From NCBI RefSeq assembly GCF_900313025.1, contig NZ_OMPQ01000008.1, positions 289,432 to 353,431 on the forward strand: DNA of 64,000 nucleotides, read 5' to 3'. Positions 51,672 to 60,123 of the stretch are shown piece by piece; the stretch's first letter is position 1; every line of letters begins with the position of its first letter. A program made the translations under genes and the position numbers. Source of the stretch: Pseudophaeobacter sp. EL27 (lineage in GTDB: Bacteria > Pseudomonadota > Alphaproteobacteria > Rhodobacterales > Rhodobacteraceae). The notes beneath the pieces are model-generated. The model did not search any database. It saw nothing but the letters and a program-made list of their open reading frames with translations, and had not been told where the DNA came from.

Positions 51672-52543
51672 ACATGGCCACAGACATATTTGAATTCGAG
51701 CGCTCAAAACTGATTTCCCTGTGCTATCGTATGATTGGCGAGCGCGCAGGCGCGGAGGACGCCGTGCAGGACACCTGGCTGAAATGGGCGGCAGCAGATA
51801 CCAGCCAAATTGAAAACCCCTCAGCCTGGCTGCGTCGCGTCGCGACAAATATAGCCATCGACACATTGCGGTCTGCGCATCGCAAGCGCGAGGTCTATGT
51901 GGGCCCCTGGCTTCCTGAACCTCTTATTCAAATGGAGGTTCAGGAGCCAAACCATCAGTTTGAACTGGCGCAGGAATGTGAACTGGCCTTGCTCTGGGCC
52001 ATGGAGCGCCTTACCGAGCGCGAGCGCGCAGCCTTCATTCTCAGAGAGGCCTTTGATGCCAGTTACTCTGAAATTGCGAACACGCTTGGCACAAGCGAGG
52101 CCGCCTGTCGCCAGCTGGTCAGCAGGTCCCAGAAGAAACTACAAAACTCTGGCCCCCGGTTCGATGCCACGCCAGAGGATGTTGCCGATTTGAGCCAGCG
52201 CTTTTTTATGGCGGTTATGTCGGAAGACTTTGATCAGGCGCTGTCGCTTCTTACCCCCAATTCTGTTGCGCTGTCAGATGGTGGGGCCAAGAGAAGAGCT
52301 GCGCGGCGCCCATTGGTGGGTGGCAGCGAAATCATACAGGTATTCCGTGCGCTGTATGAAAAGGCGAAGGCAGAACAGGGGTGGACGACCCAGTTGTCTA
52401 TGGTGAATGCCAAGCCCGCTTTCCTGCGCAGACAGTTCGGCGTTTTGGATTCCATCACTACGCTTGCCCCGGACCAAAACGGCAAAATTGCATGGCTCTA
52501 TATCATGAGAAACCCTGACAAACTGGGACAGGGAGCCCCATAG
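51668..52543 (+). CDS. ECF41-type RNA polymerase sigma factor with SnoaL-like C-terminal domain
   Basis: This 291-residue protein has region 2 (LISLCYRMIGERAGAEDAVQ with DTWLKWAA), region 4 (MERLTERERAAFILREAFDA with YSEIANTLGTSEAACRQLVS) and a fused C-terminal NTF2/SnoaL-like domain of about 110 residues. The inter-region WLPEPL, the DGGAK near residue 203 and the terminal NPDKL correspond to the conserved ECF41 motifs (WLPEPLL, DGGGK, NPDKL). In ECF41 the C-terminal domain replaces an anti-sigma factor. It probably controls its own operon. Confidence 0.88.
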   Translation: MNMATDIFEFERSKLISLCYRMIGERAGAEDAVQDTWLKWAAADTSQIENPSAWLRRVATNIAIDTLRSAHRKREVYVGPWLPEPLIQMEVQEPNHQFELAQECELALLWAMERLTERERAAFILREAFDASYSEIANTLGTSEAACRQLVSRSQKKLQNSGPRFDATPEDVADLSQRFFMAVMSEDFDQALSLLTPNSVALSDGGAKRRAARRPLVGGSEIIQVFRALYEKAKAEQGWTTQLSMVNAKPAFLRRQFGVLDSITTLAPDQNGKIAWLYIMRNPDKLGQGAP

Positions 52544-52598
52544 GCACCCCGTCAAAGGCAAATGTTTACAAGTGCTCTAATCGATGGATTTCACAGAT

Positions 52599-53291
52599 AT
52601 GAAAGCGATAACCGTGCTGCCCAAAGGACAATTTGATATCGGAGACATGCCAAGATTTGGCCTGTCCCAATTTGCAGACCGGTTTCCTGCCCAAACGCAG
52701 TGTCCGCAGCTTCAGGTTTCAGGGGACATGCGGCAGGAAATCACCATAGGGCCTGAGTTGTCAGAACTGCCCCAGACACAAGTTGTTGCCGATTTTCATT
52801 GCGTTACAACATGGAGCTCCCTGAACTTGAAATGGGAAGGGGTTCTATTCAAGGACGTTTTTGAACATTTCGTTCAGCCGCTTGGGATGCCAGACAAACA
52901 GGCGCGGTTTGTCATCCTCAGAGGACAAGACGGGGACAAAACCAGTCTGCCACTGGACGATCTGCTGAAAAGTAATGTGATCTTAGCCACCAGATTGAAT
53001 GATGAACCCCTTTCAATGGCGCATGGCGCGCCCTTGCGCCTGGTTGCGCCGGATCACTATGGATACAAGAGTATCAAGTATTTGAACCGGATGTCCCTGC
53101 ATGTTGAGAACCCCGGCTACAGGCCTTCTGGGTTCCGCTTTATGGAGCACCCCCGCGCGCGGGTTTCTTTTGAAGAACGGGGACAGTTCTTCCCGGGTTG
53201 GTTCTTGCGCTACTCCTATAGGCCGTTGATCAAGCCGACCGCCAAGTTGTTTGCGAATGCGGCTGAGCTTCACTCTGGAAAAAACAGGTGA
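52599..53291 (+). CDS. Molybdopterin-dependent oxidoreductase (sulfite oxidase/MsrP-like catalytic domain)
   Basis: Taken from ATG 52599 (52584 is also possible), the product has 230 residues. VADFHCVTTWSSLNLKWEGV carries Cys68, the expected molybdenum ligand, and GAPLRLVAPDHYGYKSIKYL is the conserved cofactor-binding block of the sulfite oxidase fold. There is no signal peptide or Tat motif, so it is cytoplasmic, unlike MsrP. It follows the ECF41 gene by about 55 bases and may belong to its regulon. Confidence 0.82.
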   Translation: MKAITVLPKGQFDIGDMPRFGLSQFADRFPAQTQCPQLQVSGDMRQEITIGPELSELPQTQVVADFHCVTTWSSLNLKWEGVLFKDVFEHFVQPLGMPDKQARFVILRGQDGDKTSLPLDDLLKSNVILATRLNDEPLSMAHGAPLRLVAPDHYGYKSIKYLNRMSLHVENPGYRPSGFRFMEHPRARVSFEERGQFFPGWFLRYSYRPLIKPTAKLFANAAELHSGKNR

Positions 53292-53800
53292 ACCGTAGTC
53301 GTGTTCTCCAGACCATTGCTACTTTTACTTACACAGGGTCCAGCTGGGGGCGTAGTTTTTATTGGCACTCAGCACTTCGGTCTCATTGCCGACATTGAGA
53401 GCAAGAAGCCGCGTTTGACCGCTTGAATGTCCGGTTCTGGGAAGTCGAGGCGCGATATGTGCATGTGCGGCAACGAGAGCCAACCTCGCTTCACATCGGT
53501 CACTTTGGGCTGACAGCAGTCATCCGCAACCTGGACGGATCGGCGCCAGCCGCGTAGCCCCTGCTACGTCGGCTATGCGCAGTAAGCGAGCTTTGCAAAG
53601 TGTGGCCCACTTCCCGACAGCGGACCTTCGTGCTCTGCGCGGCGAATTCGGGCTTGGAGCCCAATTTGTCTGATACCGCACTGAGTATGAACGACCGCTT
53701 CGGAATGCTTGATTCAATGTGTTGCGGACGGCAGCTCAATGGCGGGCGCGGATTCGACAATGAAACCTTTTCATCCCGCCTTTGCTTAGGCACGTAAAAA
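53292..53800. other. Gene-poor stretch between oxidoreductase and PEBP gene
   Basis: About 510 bases without a supported gene. Phrases such as GCGGACCTTCG and GACCGCTTCGGAATG resemble dispersed alphaproteobacterial intergenic sequence that recurs, weakly, near 59780. No hairpin terminator was identified for the upstream gene. Confidence 0.4.
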
Positions 53801-54346
53801 TTAGCGCGTATAGACTGCGGTTAGCTCCGCCGTCGCGATGGTGTTGGCACCTGTCATGAAGCCAACAAGCGCAGCACTGGCGTTTTCATCTAGGCCGAGC
53901 GTCTTGACGCCCAATGCATGCACCTTGAACTGGTAGCGGTGAACTTCTCCAGCCGGGGGGCACGCACCGCCATAACCGGGCACACCAAAATCTGTGGAGA
54001 TTTGAATCGTGCTTTCGGGCATGTCACCATCTGCGGAACCGGCACCTTGGGCCAGCGAGTTTATATTGGCAGGGATATTAAAAGCCACCCAATGCCACCA
54101 ACCAGATCCTGTTGGCGCGTCTGGGTCATAAACCGTTAACGCCAGACTCTTGGTGCCTTCTGGAACACCGCTCCACTCGAGAGCAGGAGAAACGTTGCCT
54201 CCTTCACACCCGAACCCATTCAGGATGAATTGATTGTCCAACTCCTGCCCCTCGGCAATGTCGGGACTCGTCAGAACGAACCCACCTTCGGCCAATGCAG
54301 ATGTTGAAAGTGTGGCACAAAGGCCTGCTGTTACTAGGAACTTCAT
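53801..54346 (-). CDS. Exported phosphatidylethanolamine-binding-like protein (YbhB/YbcL family)
   Basis: This 181-residue protein has a signal peptide (MKFLVTAGLCATLSTSALA). The mature part shows the PEBP fold: FVLTSPDIAEG, GGNVSPALEWSGVPEGTKSL, YDPDAPTGSGWWHWVAFNIP, and GYGGACPPAGEVHRYQFKVH, containing the DPDAP and HRY ligand-pocket motifs. Bacterial members are periplasmic or cytoplasmic proteins of unclear role, originally grouped with Raf kinase inhibitor protein. Monocistronic. Confidence 0.9.
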   Translation of the reverse strand: MKFLVTAGLCATLSTSALAEGGFVLTSPDIAEGQELDNQFILNGFGCEGGNVSPALEWSGVPEGTKSLALTVYDPDAPTGSGWWHWVAFNIPANINSLAQGAGSADGDMPESTIQISTDFGVPGYGGACPPAGEVHRYQFKVHALGVKTLGLDENASAALVGFMTGANTIATAELTAVYTR

Positions 54347-54398
54347 ATTTGATCTCCGTTAGAAGTGTTGATCGGCCGGATTGGCCATTTGAGTGGCA

Positions 54399-54421
54399 AG
54401 AAAAGACGCGTTTCACGCGTC
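54399..54421 (-). terminator. Rho-independent terminator of the CitE operon
   Basis: GACGCG-TTTCA-CGCGTC (54405-54421; loop TGAAA on the reverse strand) is followed on the reverse strand by TTTTCTT, about 65 bases after the lyase stop and before the PEBP gene. Confidence 0.75.
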
Positions 54422-54486
54422 AGGTCTTGTGCTCGGCGGGTAGGTCATGACCCGGACTTCTGGCAGGCGATTGAGTTTGAGGTCGC

Positions 54487-55314
54487 TCATGGTCGGTGAC
54501 CTTGAAGGGCGACAAGGGTGCCCTGAGCCCGATCCAGCACAGGTTTATCCACCATTTTTCCGCGAAACAGGAAGCTTCCCTTCTGCTCTTCGGAAGCCAA
54601 GACAACGGCCTGCGCCCACTCCACTTCCGCCTCACTTGGGGCAAACGCAGCATGGACAACTGATGTTTGGCGCGGGTGTATGCACATCATGCCCCCCATG
54701 CCTGATGCACATGCGTGCTCTGTTGCGTTTTGAAGTCCGGTCGTGTCGTCCAAATTTGTGAACACGCCATCGATTGGTGGTGGCAGATCGCCCAGACGTG
54801 AGTTTGTCACCAACATAAAACGCGCTGCGTCCAAGGCCGTTTGCCCGCCGGGATGGTCCATTTCCAGACCAAGATCCAGAGATAGGTCAATCGTTCCCAA
54901 AAGAAGTCGGCCAAGGTCCGATAGGCTCACGATTTCTCTAAGATCAACAAGGCCTCGCACGGTTTCGATCAGGGGCCAGACTGGGTTTTCCAGTTTCTGG
55001 ACAACTTTTGAACAACTCTCCGCATCCGCCTTGGGGAGTATTACGCCAGACAAGCTTGGATGGTTGGCTAAGGCTAAATCCGCTTCGAAAAATGTGCTCT
55101 CAATGCCATTAATCCGCACAAGAACTTTCTCAACCGTCACTTGATCAAGGAATTTTTTGGCGTGATGGCGCGCCTTCATCTTGGCCTCGGGCGCAACTGC
55201 ATCTTCAAGATCAATGATAATTGCATGCGCACCGGATGCTGCCGCTTTTCCAAAACGCTCAGGGCGGTCGCCGGGAACAAATAGAAAACTGCGGGCAGAT
55301 GTTAGATCAGTCAT
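54487..55314 (-). CDS. CitE/HpcH-family lyase, probably citramalyl-CoA or malyl-CoA type
   Basis: This 275-residue TIM-barrel lyase starts SFLFVPGDRPERFGKA and has IIIDLEDAVAPEAK (metal-site Glu/Asp), PLIETVRGLVDLREI (second metal Glu), the LLLGTIDLSLDLG block and GMMCIHPRQ near the end. It cleaves or forms a C-C bond of a 3-hydroxyacyl-CoA. With the upstream CoA-transferase, acyl-CoA dehydrogenase and hydratase, cleavage of citramalyl-CoA to acetyl-CoA and pyruvate is the most coherent reading. The ATG overlaps the CoA-transferase stop. Confidence 0.82.
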   Translation of the reverse strand: MTDLTSARSFLFVPGDRPERFGKAAASGAHAIIIDLEDAVAPEAKMKARHHAKKFLDQVTVEKVLVRINGIESTFFEADLALANHPSLSGVILPKADAESCSKVVQKLENPVWPLIETVRGLVDLREIVSLSDLGRLLLGTIDLSLDLGLEMDHPGGQTALDAARFMLVTNSRLGDLPPPIDGVFTNLDDTTGLQNATEHACASGMGGMMCIHPRQTSVVHAAFAPSEAEVEWAQAVVLASEEQKGSFLFRGKMVDKPVLDRAQGTLVALQGHRP

Positions 55315-56489
55315 CAGATGACCTTTTCTTCAAGTAGTTTAGCAATGTCTTCTTTGGAGTATCCGATCTCGGCCAGTAGCGCGGACGAGTGCTCTCCCAG
55401 CGCGGGCACAGCATCCATGCGTGGTTCGGTCCCAATTCCCCCCGGAGGCAGAAGTGCCGGAACACGCCCGGCTGGAGTGTCAATTTCGCGCCAACGATTG
55501 CGGGCTTCGAACTGGACGTGGTTCCAGACGTCTGCCATCTCATTCATATTCGCATTGGCGATGCCCGCGCGATCCAGCCGCGCGATGACATTCTCGGTGG
55601 TCAAATCTGAAAAACTACCGGTGATAATCTCCGTCAGCACCACTTTGTTCTTGGCACGCAGGCTGTTTGACGAAAACTGCGGGTCGGCGGTCAGCTGTGG
55701 CTCTTCAAGCACAACATCGCAAAACGCTTTCCATTCGCGTTCGTTTTGCAGACCAAGAATAACCGTGCGCCCGTCACCAACGGTAAATGGCCCATAGGGA
55801 AAGATCGTTGCATGGCTGGCACCAGCACGTACCGGTGGCTCGGCACCTTCGTAGGAATAGTAGAGCGGGTAACCCATCCACTCGGTCATCGAATCAAGCA
55901 TCGACAGGTCGACCTGACAGCCTTTGCCTGTTTGTCCGCGTTGCATAAGGGCCGCAAGAATATTGGTATAGGCATACATTCCCGCAGCAATGTCTGCGAT
56001 CGAGATCCCTGCTTTGCTTGGGCTGTCCGGGGTGCCCGTCGTTGTAAGAAAACCCGCTTCTGACTGTATCAGAAGGTCATAGGCTTTGCGTTTCTCATCA
56101 GGGCCGCCCGTTCCATATCCGGAAATATTGCAAACGATAACACTGGGGTTTTCTTTCGACAGTTCTTCATACCCCAAGCCAAGCCGCGCGGCGGCCCCGG
56201 GTGCGAGGTTTTGCACAACGACGTCGGCCTCTGCTGCCAGCTTTTTCAAGATCGTAGCACCTTCAGCGTGTTTGACGTCCAGCGTCAGGCTTTCCTTGGA
56301 ACGGTTGGTCCAGACGAAATGCGACGCCATCCCATTGACGCGGCTGTCATAATCCCGAGCAAAATCCCCAACACCGGGACGTTCGATTTTGATAACCCGC
56401 GCCCCCAGGTCCGCCAGTTGCCGCGTGGCAAAAGGCGCTGCAATCGCGTGTTCAAGGCTAACAACAGTAATTCCTTTAAGTGGCAGCAT
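55314..56489 (-). CDS. Family III (CaiB/BaiF) CoA-transferase
   Basis: This 391-residue protein starts LPLKGITVVSLEHAIAAPFA and continues DLGARVIKIERPGVGD, the usual family opening. The catalytic Asp is expected in ISIADIAAGMYAYTNILAAL (around residue 170). It moves CoA between carboxylic acids. In this operon it probably activates a C5 dicarboxylate such as mesaconate, methylsuccinate or itaconate with succinyl-CoA. Coupled by one-base overlaps to both neighbours. Confidence 0.87.
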   Translation of the reverse strand: MLPLKGITVVSLEHAIAAPFATRQLADLGARVIKIERPGVGDFARDYDSRVNGMASHFVWTNRSKESLTLDVKHAEGATILKKLAAEADVVVQNLAPGAAARLGLGYEELSKENPSVIVCNISGYGTGGPDEKRKAYDLLIQSEAGFLTTTGTPDSPSKAGISIADIAAGMYAYTNILAALMQRGQTGKGCQVDLSMLDSMTEWMGYPLYYSYEGAEPPVRAGASHATIFPYGPFTVGDGRTVILGLQNEREWKAFCDVVLEEPQLTADPQFSSNSLRAKNKVVLTEIITGSFSDLTTENVIARLDRAGIANANMNEMADVWNHVQFEARNRWREIDTPAGRVPALLPPGGIGTEPRMDAVPALGEHSSALLAEIGYSKEDIAKLLEEKVI

Positions 56490-57640
56490 CAGAAAGACCT
56501 CGGCAGGCCGAGAACATGCTCAGCGACATAAGACAGGATGAGATTGGTTGAGATCGGCGCGACCTGATAAAGTCGCGTTTCGCGGAACTTTCGCTCGACG
56601 TCGTATTCGTCAGCGAATCCATATCCGCCATGAAACTGTAGGCACGCATTCGCCGCCTCCCAACTGGCCTTGGCGGCAAGATATTTCGCCATATTGGCTT
56701 CGGTGCCGCATGCTTGGCCCGCGTCGAAAAGCGCACACGCTTTGAACCGCATCAGGTTCGCGGCCTCCAATTCGATCTTGGCCTCGGCGATCGGGAACTG
56801 GACGCCTTGGTTTTGGCCAATGGGCCGTCCAAAGACTTCGCGTTCTTTGACGTAATTGGTCACCTTATCGATGAACCAATAGCCGTCACCAATACACTCC
56901 GCCGCAATCAACGTGCGCTCGGCATTGAGGCCATCCAGAATGTAGTGAAAGCCCATCCCCTCTTCACCGATCAGATTTTCGGTGGGAATTTCAAGATTGT
57001 CGAAGAACAGCTCGTTGGTCTCGTGATTGACCATGTTAGGAATGGGTTTAACCTCCAGCCCGTTGCCGATGGCATCCTTCAGATCCACAATGAAAATGGA
57101 CATCCCAAGCGACTTTTTCTTGACCTGATCCAATGGCGTGGTCCGAGCCAACAGGATCATCAGATCGGAATGCTGCACACGGCTGATCCAGACCTTTTGG
57201 CCGTTAACCACATAGTGATACCCTTTGCGCACCGCTGTGGTCTTGATCTTGGTGGTGTCAGTTCCGGTTGTGGGTTCAGTGACTGCCATGGATTGCAGGC
57301 GCAGTTCGCCGCTTGAAATACGGGGTAGATAGCGTTGCTTCTGTTCCTCAGAACCGTGGCGCAGCAAAGTGCCCATATTATACATCTGGCCGTGGCAGGC
57401 ACCGGAATTGCCACCCGCCCGGTTGATTTCTTCCATGATGATGCTGGCCTCGGTGAGGCCAAGCCCCGAGCCGCCGTAATCTTCCGGGATCATGGCCGCG
57501 AGCCAGCCCGCTTCGGTCAAAGCGTCGACAAATTCCTCCGGGTAGCCACGCTTTTCATCAATCTTGCGGTGGTATTCGGGCGGGTAGGTTGCGCATAGCG
57601 CTTGAACGGCATCACGGATATCTTGGTGATCAAAATCCAC
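56489..57640 (-). CDS. Acyl-CoA dehydrogenase of a C5-dicarboxylate operon
   Basis: This 383-residue flavoprotein has a GTG start (57640) with GAGGA six bases upstream. LQSMAVTEPTTGTDTTKIKT is the flavin/substrate loop, and CLQFHGGYGFADEYDVERKF the C-terminal helix. Where many members have the catalytic Glu in a YEGT motif, this protein reads LYQVAPIST, so the base must be elsewhere, as in isovaleryl-CoA dehydrogenases, or the activity is altered. Dehydrogenation of methylsuccinyl-CoA to mesaconyl-CoA would fit the neighbours. Confidence 0.85.
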   Translation of the reverse strand: MDFDHQDIRDAVQALCATYPPEYHRKIDEKRGYPEEFVDALTEAGWLAAMIPEDYGGSGLGLTEASIIMEEINRAGGNSGACHGQMYNMGTLLRHGSEEQKQRYLPRISSGELRLQSMAVTEPTTGTDTTKIKTTAVRKGYHYVVNGQKVWISRVQHSDLMILLARTTPLDQVKKKSLGMSIFIVDLKDAIGNGLEVKPIPNMVNHETNELFFDNLEIPTENLIGEEGMGFHYILDGLNAERTLIAAECIGDGYWFIDKVTNYVKEREVFGRPIGQNQGVQFPIAEAKIELEAANLMRFKACALFDAGQACGTEANMAKYLAAKASWEAANACLQFHGGYGFADEYDVERKFRETRLYQVAPISTNLILSYVAEHVLGLPRSF

Positions 57641-57649
57641 AGCTTGTCC

Positions 57650-58498
57650 TCACTCGATGATTGCTTTGGCGTTCATTGCCAATGTACCGTCTTTGCGCCG
57701 CGCCCAAAGTTGGAACGTTTTTCCATCTTGTTCGGCTGCGCCATGAACTGAGAATGTTTCATTGTCGAAAACCGTGGACACGGCACGGAATTCAAAACTA
57801 CGAACGATTGCTTCGGGAGCTTCGCGACGCAACAAATCAAGAAGCAGCGTGGCAAGCAGCGGCCCATGCACAACAAGGCCCTGATATCCCTCGGACCCAA
57901 CGCAGAACGGCTGGTCATAATGAATGCGATGGCCATTGAAGGTCAGCGCGGAATAGCGAAACAGAAGCACTGGGGAGGGATCAATATCGCGCGAGAAATC
58001 CCATTGCGCAGGCGCAGGTGGCGGCGTTTGTACGGGCGCGTCTGGGCGGGGCTCTTCACGATAAACGATGTCATGTTCTTCATCGATGCCGAGCATGTCG
58101 CCGTCAAACATTTGATGTCCAACGGTGACAAAAACCAGTTTCCCGGAACGGCCATCCTTGGTTTTTACAGATTTGATCGTTGAAACCTTTTTTAACTCAC
58201 TGCCGATTGACAGCGGCGCGAGGAAATTCAGGCGACTTCCGGCCCACATGCGCCGCGGCAGTGGCACCGGAGGCAGGAAGCCTCCGAGTGCGGCATGGCC
58301 ATCATACCCGACCTCTGACAGATTGAAGAGTTGAAGGAAATGCATCCAGTGCCAGAGCGGCGGCAGGGGTGTTCCGTCTGTATAATGCGGATCATCGCGA
58401 TCCAGCGTTGCTGCAAGAGCGTTTGATGGAAAGGGAGCGATCCGCTCGACGTGGGATTCAGATTTGCCGATCCACTTTTCCAATTGCGCAATGTCCAT
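57650..58498 (-). CDS. MaoC-like hydratase, mesaconyl-C4-CoA hydratase type
   Basis: This 282-residue double hot-dog protein shows TLDRDDPHYTDGTPLPPLWH in the N-terminal domain, PRRMWAGSRLNFLAPLSIGS between, and VLLFRYSALTFNGHRIHYDQ, the active-site helix with Asp/His of MaoC enzymes, then GLVVHGPLLATLLLDL. The arrangement is that of HTD2/mesaconyl-C4-CoA hydratases. It would hydrate mesaconyl-C4-CoA (or a relative) to citramalyl-CoA for the CitE-type lyase. First gene of the four-gene operon. Confidence 0.83.
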   Translation of the reverse strand: MDIAQLEKWIGKSESHVERIAPFPSNALAATLDRDDPHYTDGTPLPPLWHWMHFLQLFNLSEVGYDGHAALGGFLPPVPLPRRMWAGSRLNFLAPLSIGSELKKVSTIKSVKTKDGRSGKLVFVTVGHQMFDGDMLGIDEEHDIVYREEPRPDAPVQTPPPAPAQWDFSRDIDPSPVLLFRYSALTFNGHRIHYDQPFCVGSEGYQGLVVHGPLLATLLLDLLRREAPEAIVRSFEFRAVSTVFDNETFSVHGAAEQDGKTFQLWARRKDGTLAMNAKAIIE

Positions 58499-58550
58499 CT
58501 TCGCCTCGCTTTCGTATCTCTGTGCCCATCTGTGTCAAATTCGTCGTATT

Positions 58551-58569
58551 CTGAAAATTCGCATTTCAG
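58551..58569. promoter_or_regulatory. Candidate LysR operator in the divergent promoter
   Basis: CTGAAA-ATTCGCA-TTTCAG is an inverted repeat with T-N11-A character between the hydratase operon and its divergent LysR gene. It lies 25 bases before the LysR start. The function is inferred from position and symmetry. Confidence 0.45.
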
Positions 58570-58593
58570 TAATGCGGCGTTCGTGGTAGGCGA

Positions 58594-59508
58594 ATGCAGA
58601 TGAATGTTGAATTTGTTGACCTCAGACTCTTTGTGAACGTGGCCGAATGCGGCAACCTCACGCGTGGTGCAGAGAGATCCTATCTTTCGCCGCCTTCTGC
58701 CAGTGCGCGGATGAAATCGCTGGAACTGGAAATTGGCCAACAGCTTTTCAATCGGGGCAACAAGGGGGTCACACTGACCCGGCCCGGAGAGCTGTTTCTG
58801 AAACAAGCGCGTCTGGTGCTGCGGCAGTTAGATTTCCTCAAGGATGAGATGTCTAACGCAGTGGATGGCCACATAAGACTGTACGCAAACACAACCGCCA
58901 TAACCGAGTTTCTGCCTGAGCTGCTTGCGCAATTCCTATCTGAACGTCCTGGCGTGACGGTGGATCTTCAGGAACGGCTTACAAATGAAATCGTGCGATC
59001 TGTTGTCGATGGCACGGCGGATCTTGGTATCATTTCAGGCGATATTGAGGACCAAGGGCTGCAGGTCATACCGTTTTCGACGGATCGTCTTGTATTGGCA
59101 ACGCCAAGCGATCACCCGCTTGCGCTCCGAAAACAGGTGCAATTTGCGAAAACACTGGAATTCGAACACATAAGTTTGCACGAGGGCAGTACATTGCTGG
59201 ATTTTCTGCGTCGGCAGTTTCGGCGTAGTGGCTACGATCGCAGCCTGCGCATTCAAGTTCGAAGTTTCGAAGCCATGTGCCGGCTTGTCGAAGCGGGTGT
59301 CGGGATCGGGGTGGTGCCGGAAACTGCAGCCAAACGCCATGAGAAGACGATGGATATCGCCTTGCTCAACCTGTGCGATAATTGGGCAATCCGGACCAGA
59401 TCGGTCTTGGTAAGAGACCGCGAAACTTTACCTCGTACGGCACTTGGCCTCATTGACCTGTTGGTTGATTCAAGCGCCGGAGGCAAGCGTCTAAAAGTAG
59501 ATGGGTAA
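58594..59508 (+). CDS. LysR-family regulator of the CoA-ester operon
   Basis: This 304-residue protein starts at ATG 58594 (58600 is equally possible). HTH: FVDLRLFVNVAECGNLTRGA with YLSPPSASARMKSLELEIG; effector domain from about residue 90, ending in GIGVVPETAAKR. It diverges from the hydratase/CoA-transferase/lyase operon, the arrangement of RipR-type regulators of itaconate pathways. The inducer is probably one of the C5 dicarboxylates or CoA esters, which is an inference. Confidence 0.88.
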   Translation: MQMNVEFVDLRLFVNVAECGNLTRGAERSYLSPPSASARMKSLELEIGQQLFNRGNKGVTLTRPGELFLKQARLVLRQLDFLKDEMSNAVDGHIRLYANTTAITEFLPELLAQFLSERPGVTVDLQERLTNEIVRSVVDGTADLGIISGDIEDQGLQVIPFSTDRLVLATPSDHPLALRKQVQFAKTLEFEHISLHEGSTLLDFLRRQFRRSGYDRSLRIQVRSFEAMCRLVEAGVGIGVVPETAAKRHEKTMDIALLNLCDNWAIRTRSVLVRDRETLPRTALGLIDLLVDSSAGGKRLKVDG

Positions 59509-60123
59509 TGGTGTCCTTTGTTTGTCTTTTCAAAAACTCTGCCTTTGCAAACTAATGATTTCCAGCCTGTGTCGACGCAAAAGCTGTCATTAGCATCTGA
59601 TGCAGTGAATTGGTGCTTCGTTCGCGTTGCCGCCCTTAGAGCCTTAAAGTCGCAATTCTTCCTGACTGATGTTGTCGGATCACCGGTTTGAGTCCACTGC
59701 AGTCACTGCCTGGCCGTCTGAATGCTGCGAACACACGAGGCCACTCGCAGCCCGCAGTGGACCCATGGTCCTCGGTGCGAATTTGCAATAGTTGACCTTC
59801 GCCGCGCAGGTCGCGAAATCACACAATGCGGGACGAAGCGGGCTTTCGCCTCAGCTGTACGAACGACTGCTTTAGGTTCAAAATTTGTTTGGCCGAACCA
59901 AACAAAAACCGTCAATCGCATCGATGAATTGTCGCAGAGCGACAGGCAAATCAACGCATAGAAATTCAACTTTTTGAGAAGTTCTTGCAGTACTTTTATG
60001 AGAATTGGAGGAGGATCAGAGAGCTTTGGAAAACCCAAATTGAATGCATGCGGTTATTCAGACCGGACATTGCAGCTTCGAAACGTTGGAATACCGACGA
60101 GCTCCTACCCAACAAAACTAGCC
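59509..60123. other. Gene-poor stretch between LysR and class C26 peptidase
   Basis: About 615 bases. The stretch from 59700 to 59880 looks like decayed intergenic sequence (GTTGACCTTCGCCGCGCAGGT). Two short frames on each strand lack ribosome binding sites. No RNA gene or repeat is supported. Confidence 0.4.
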
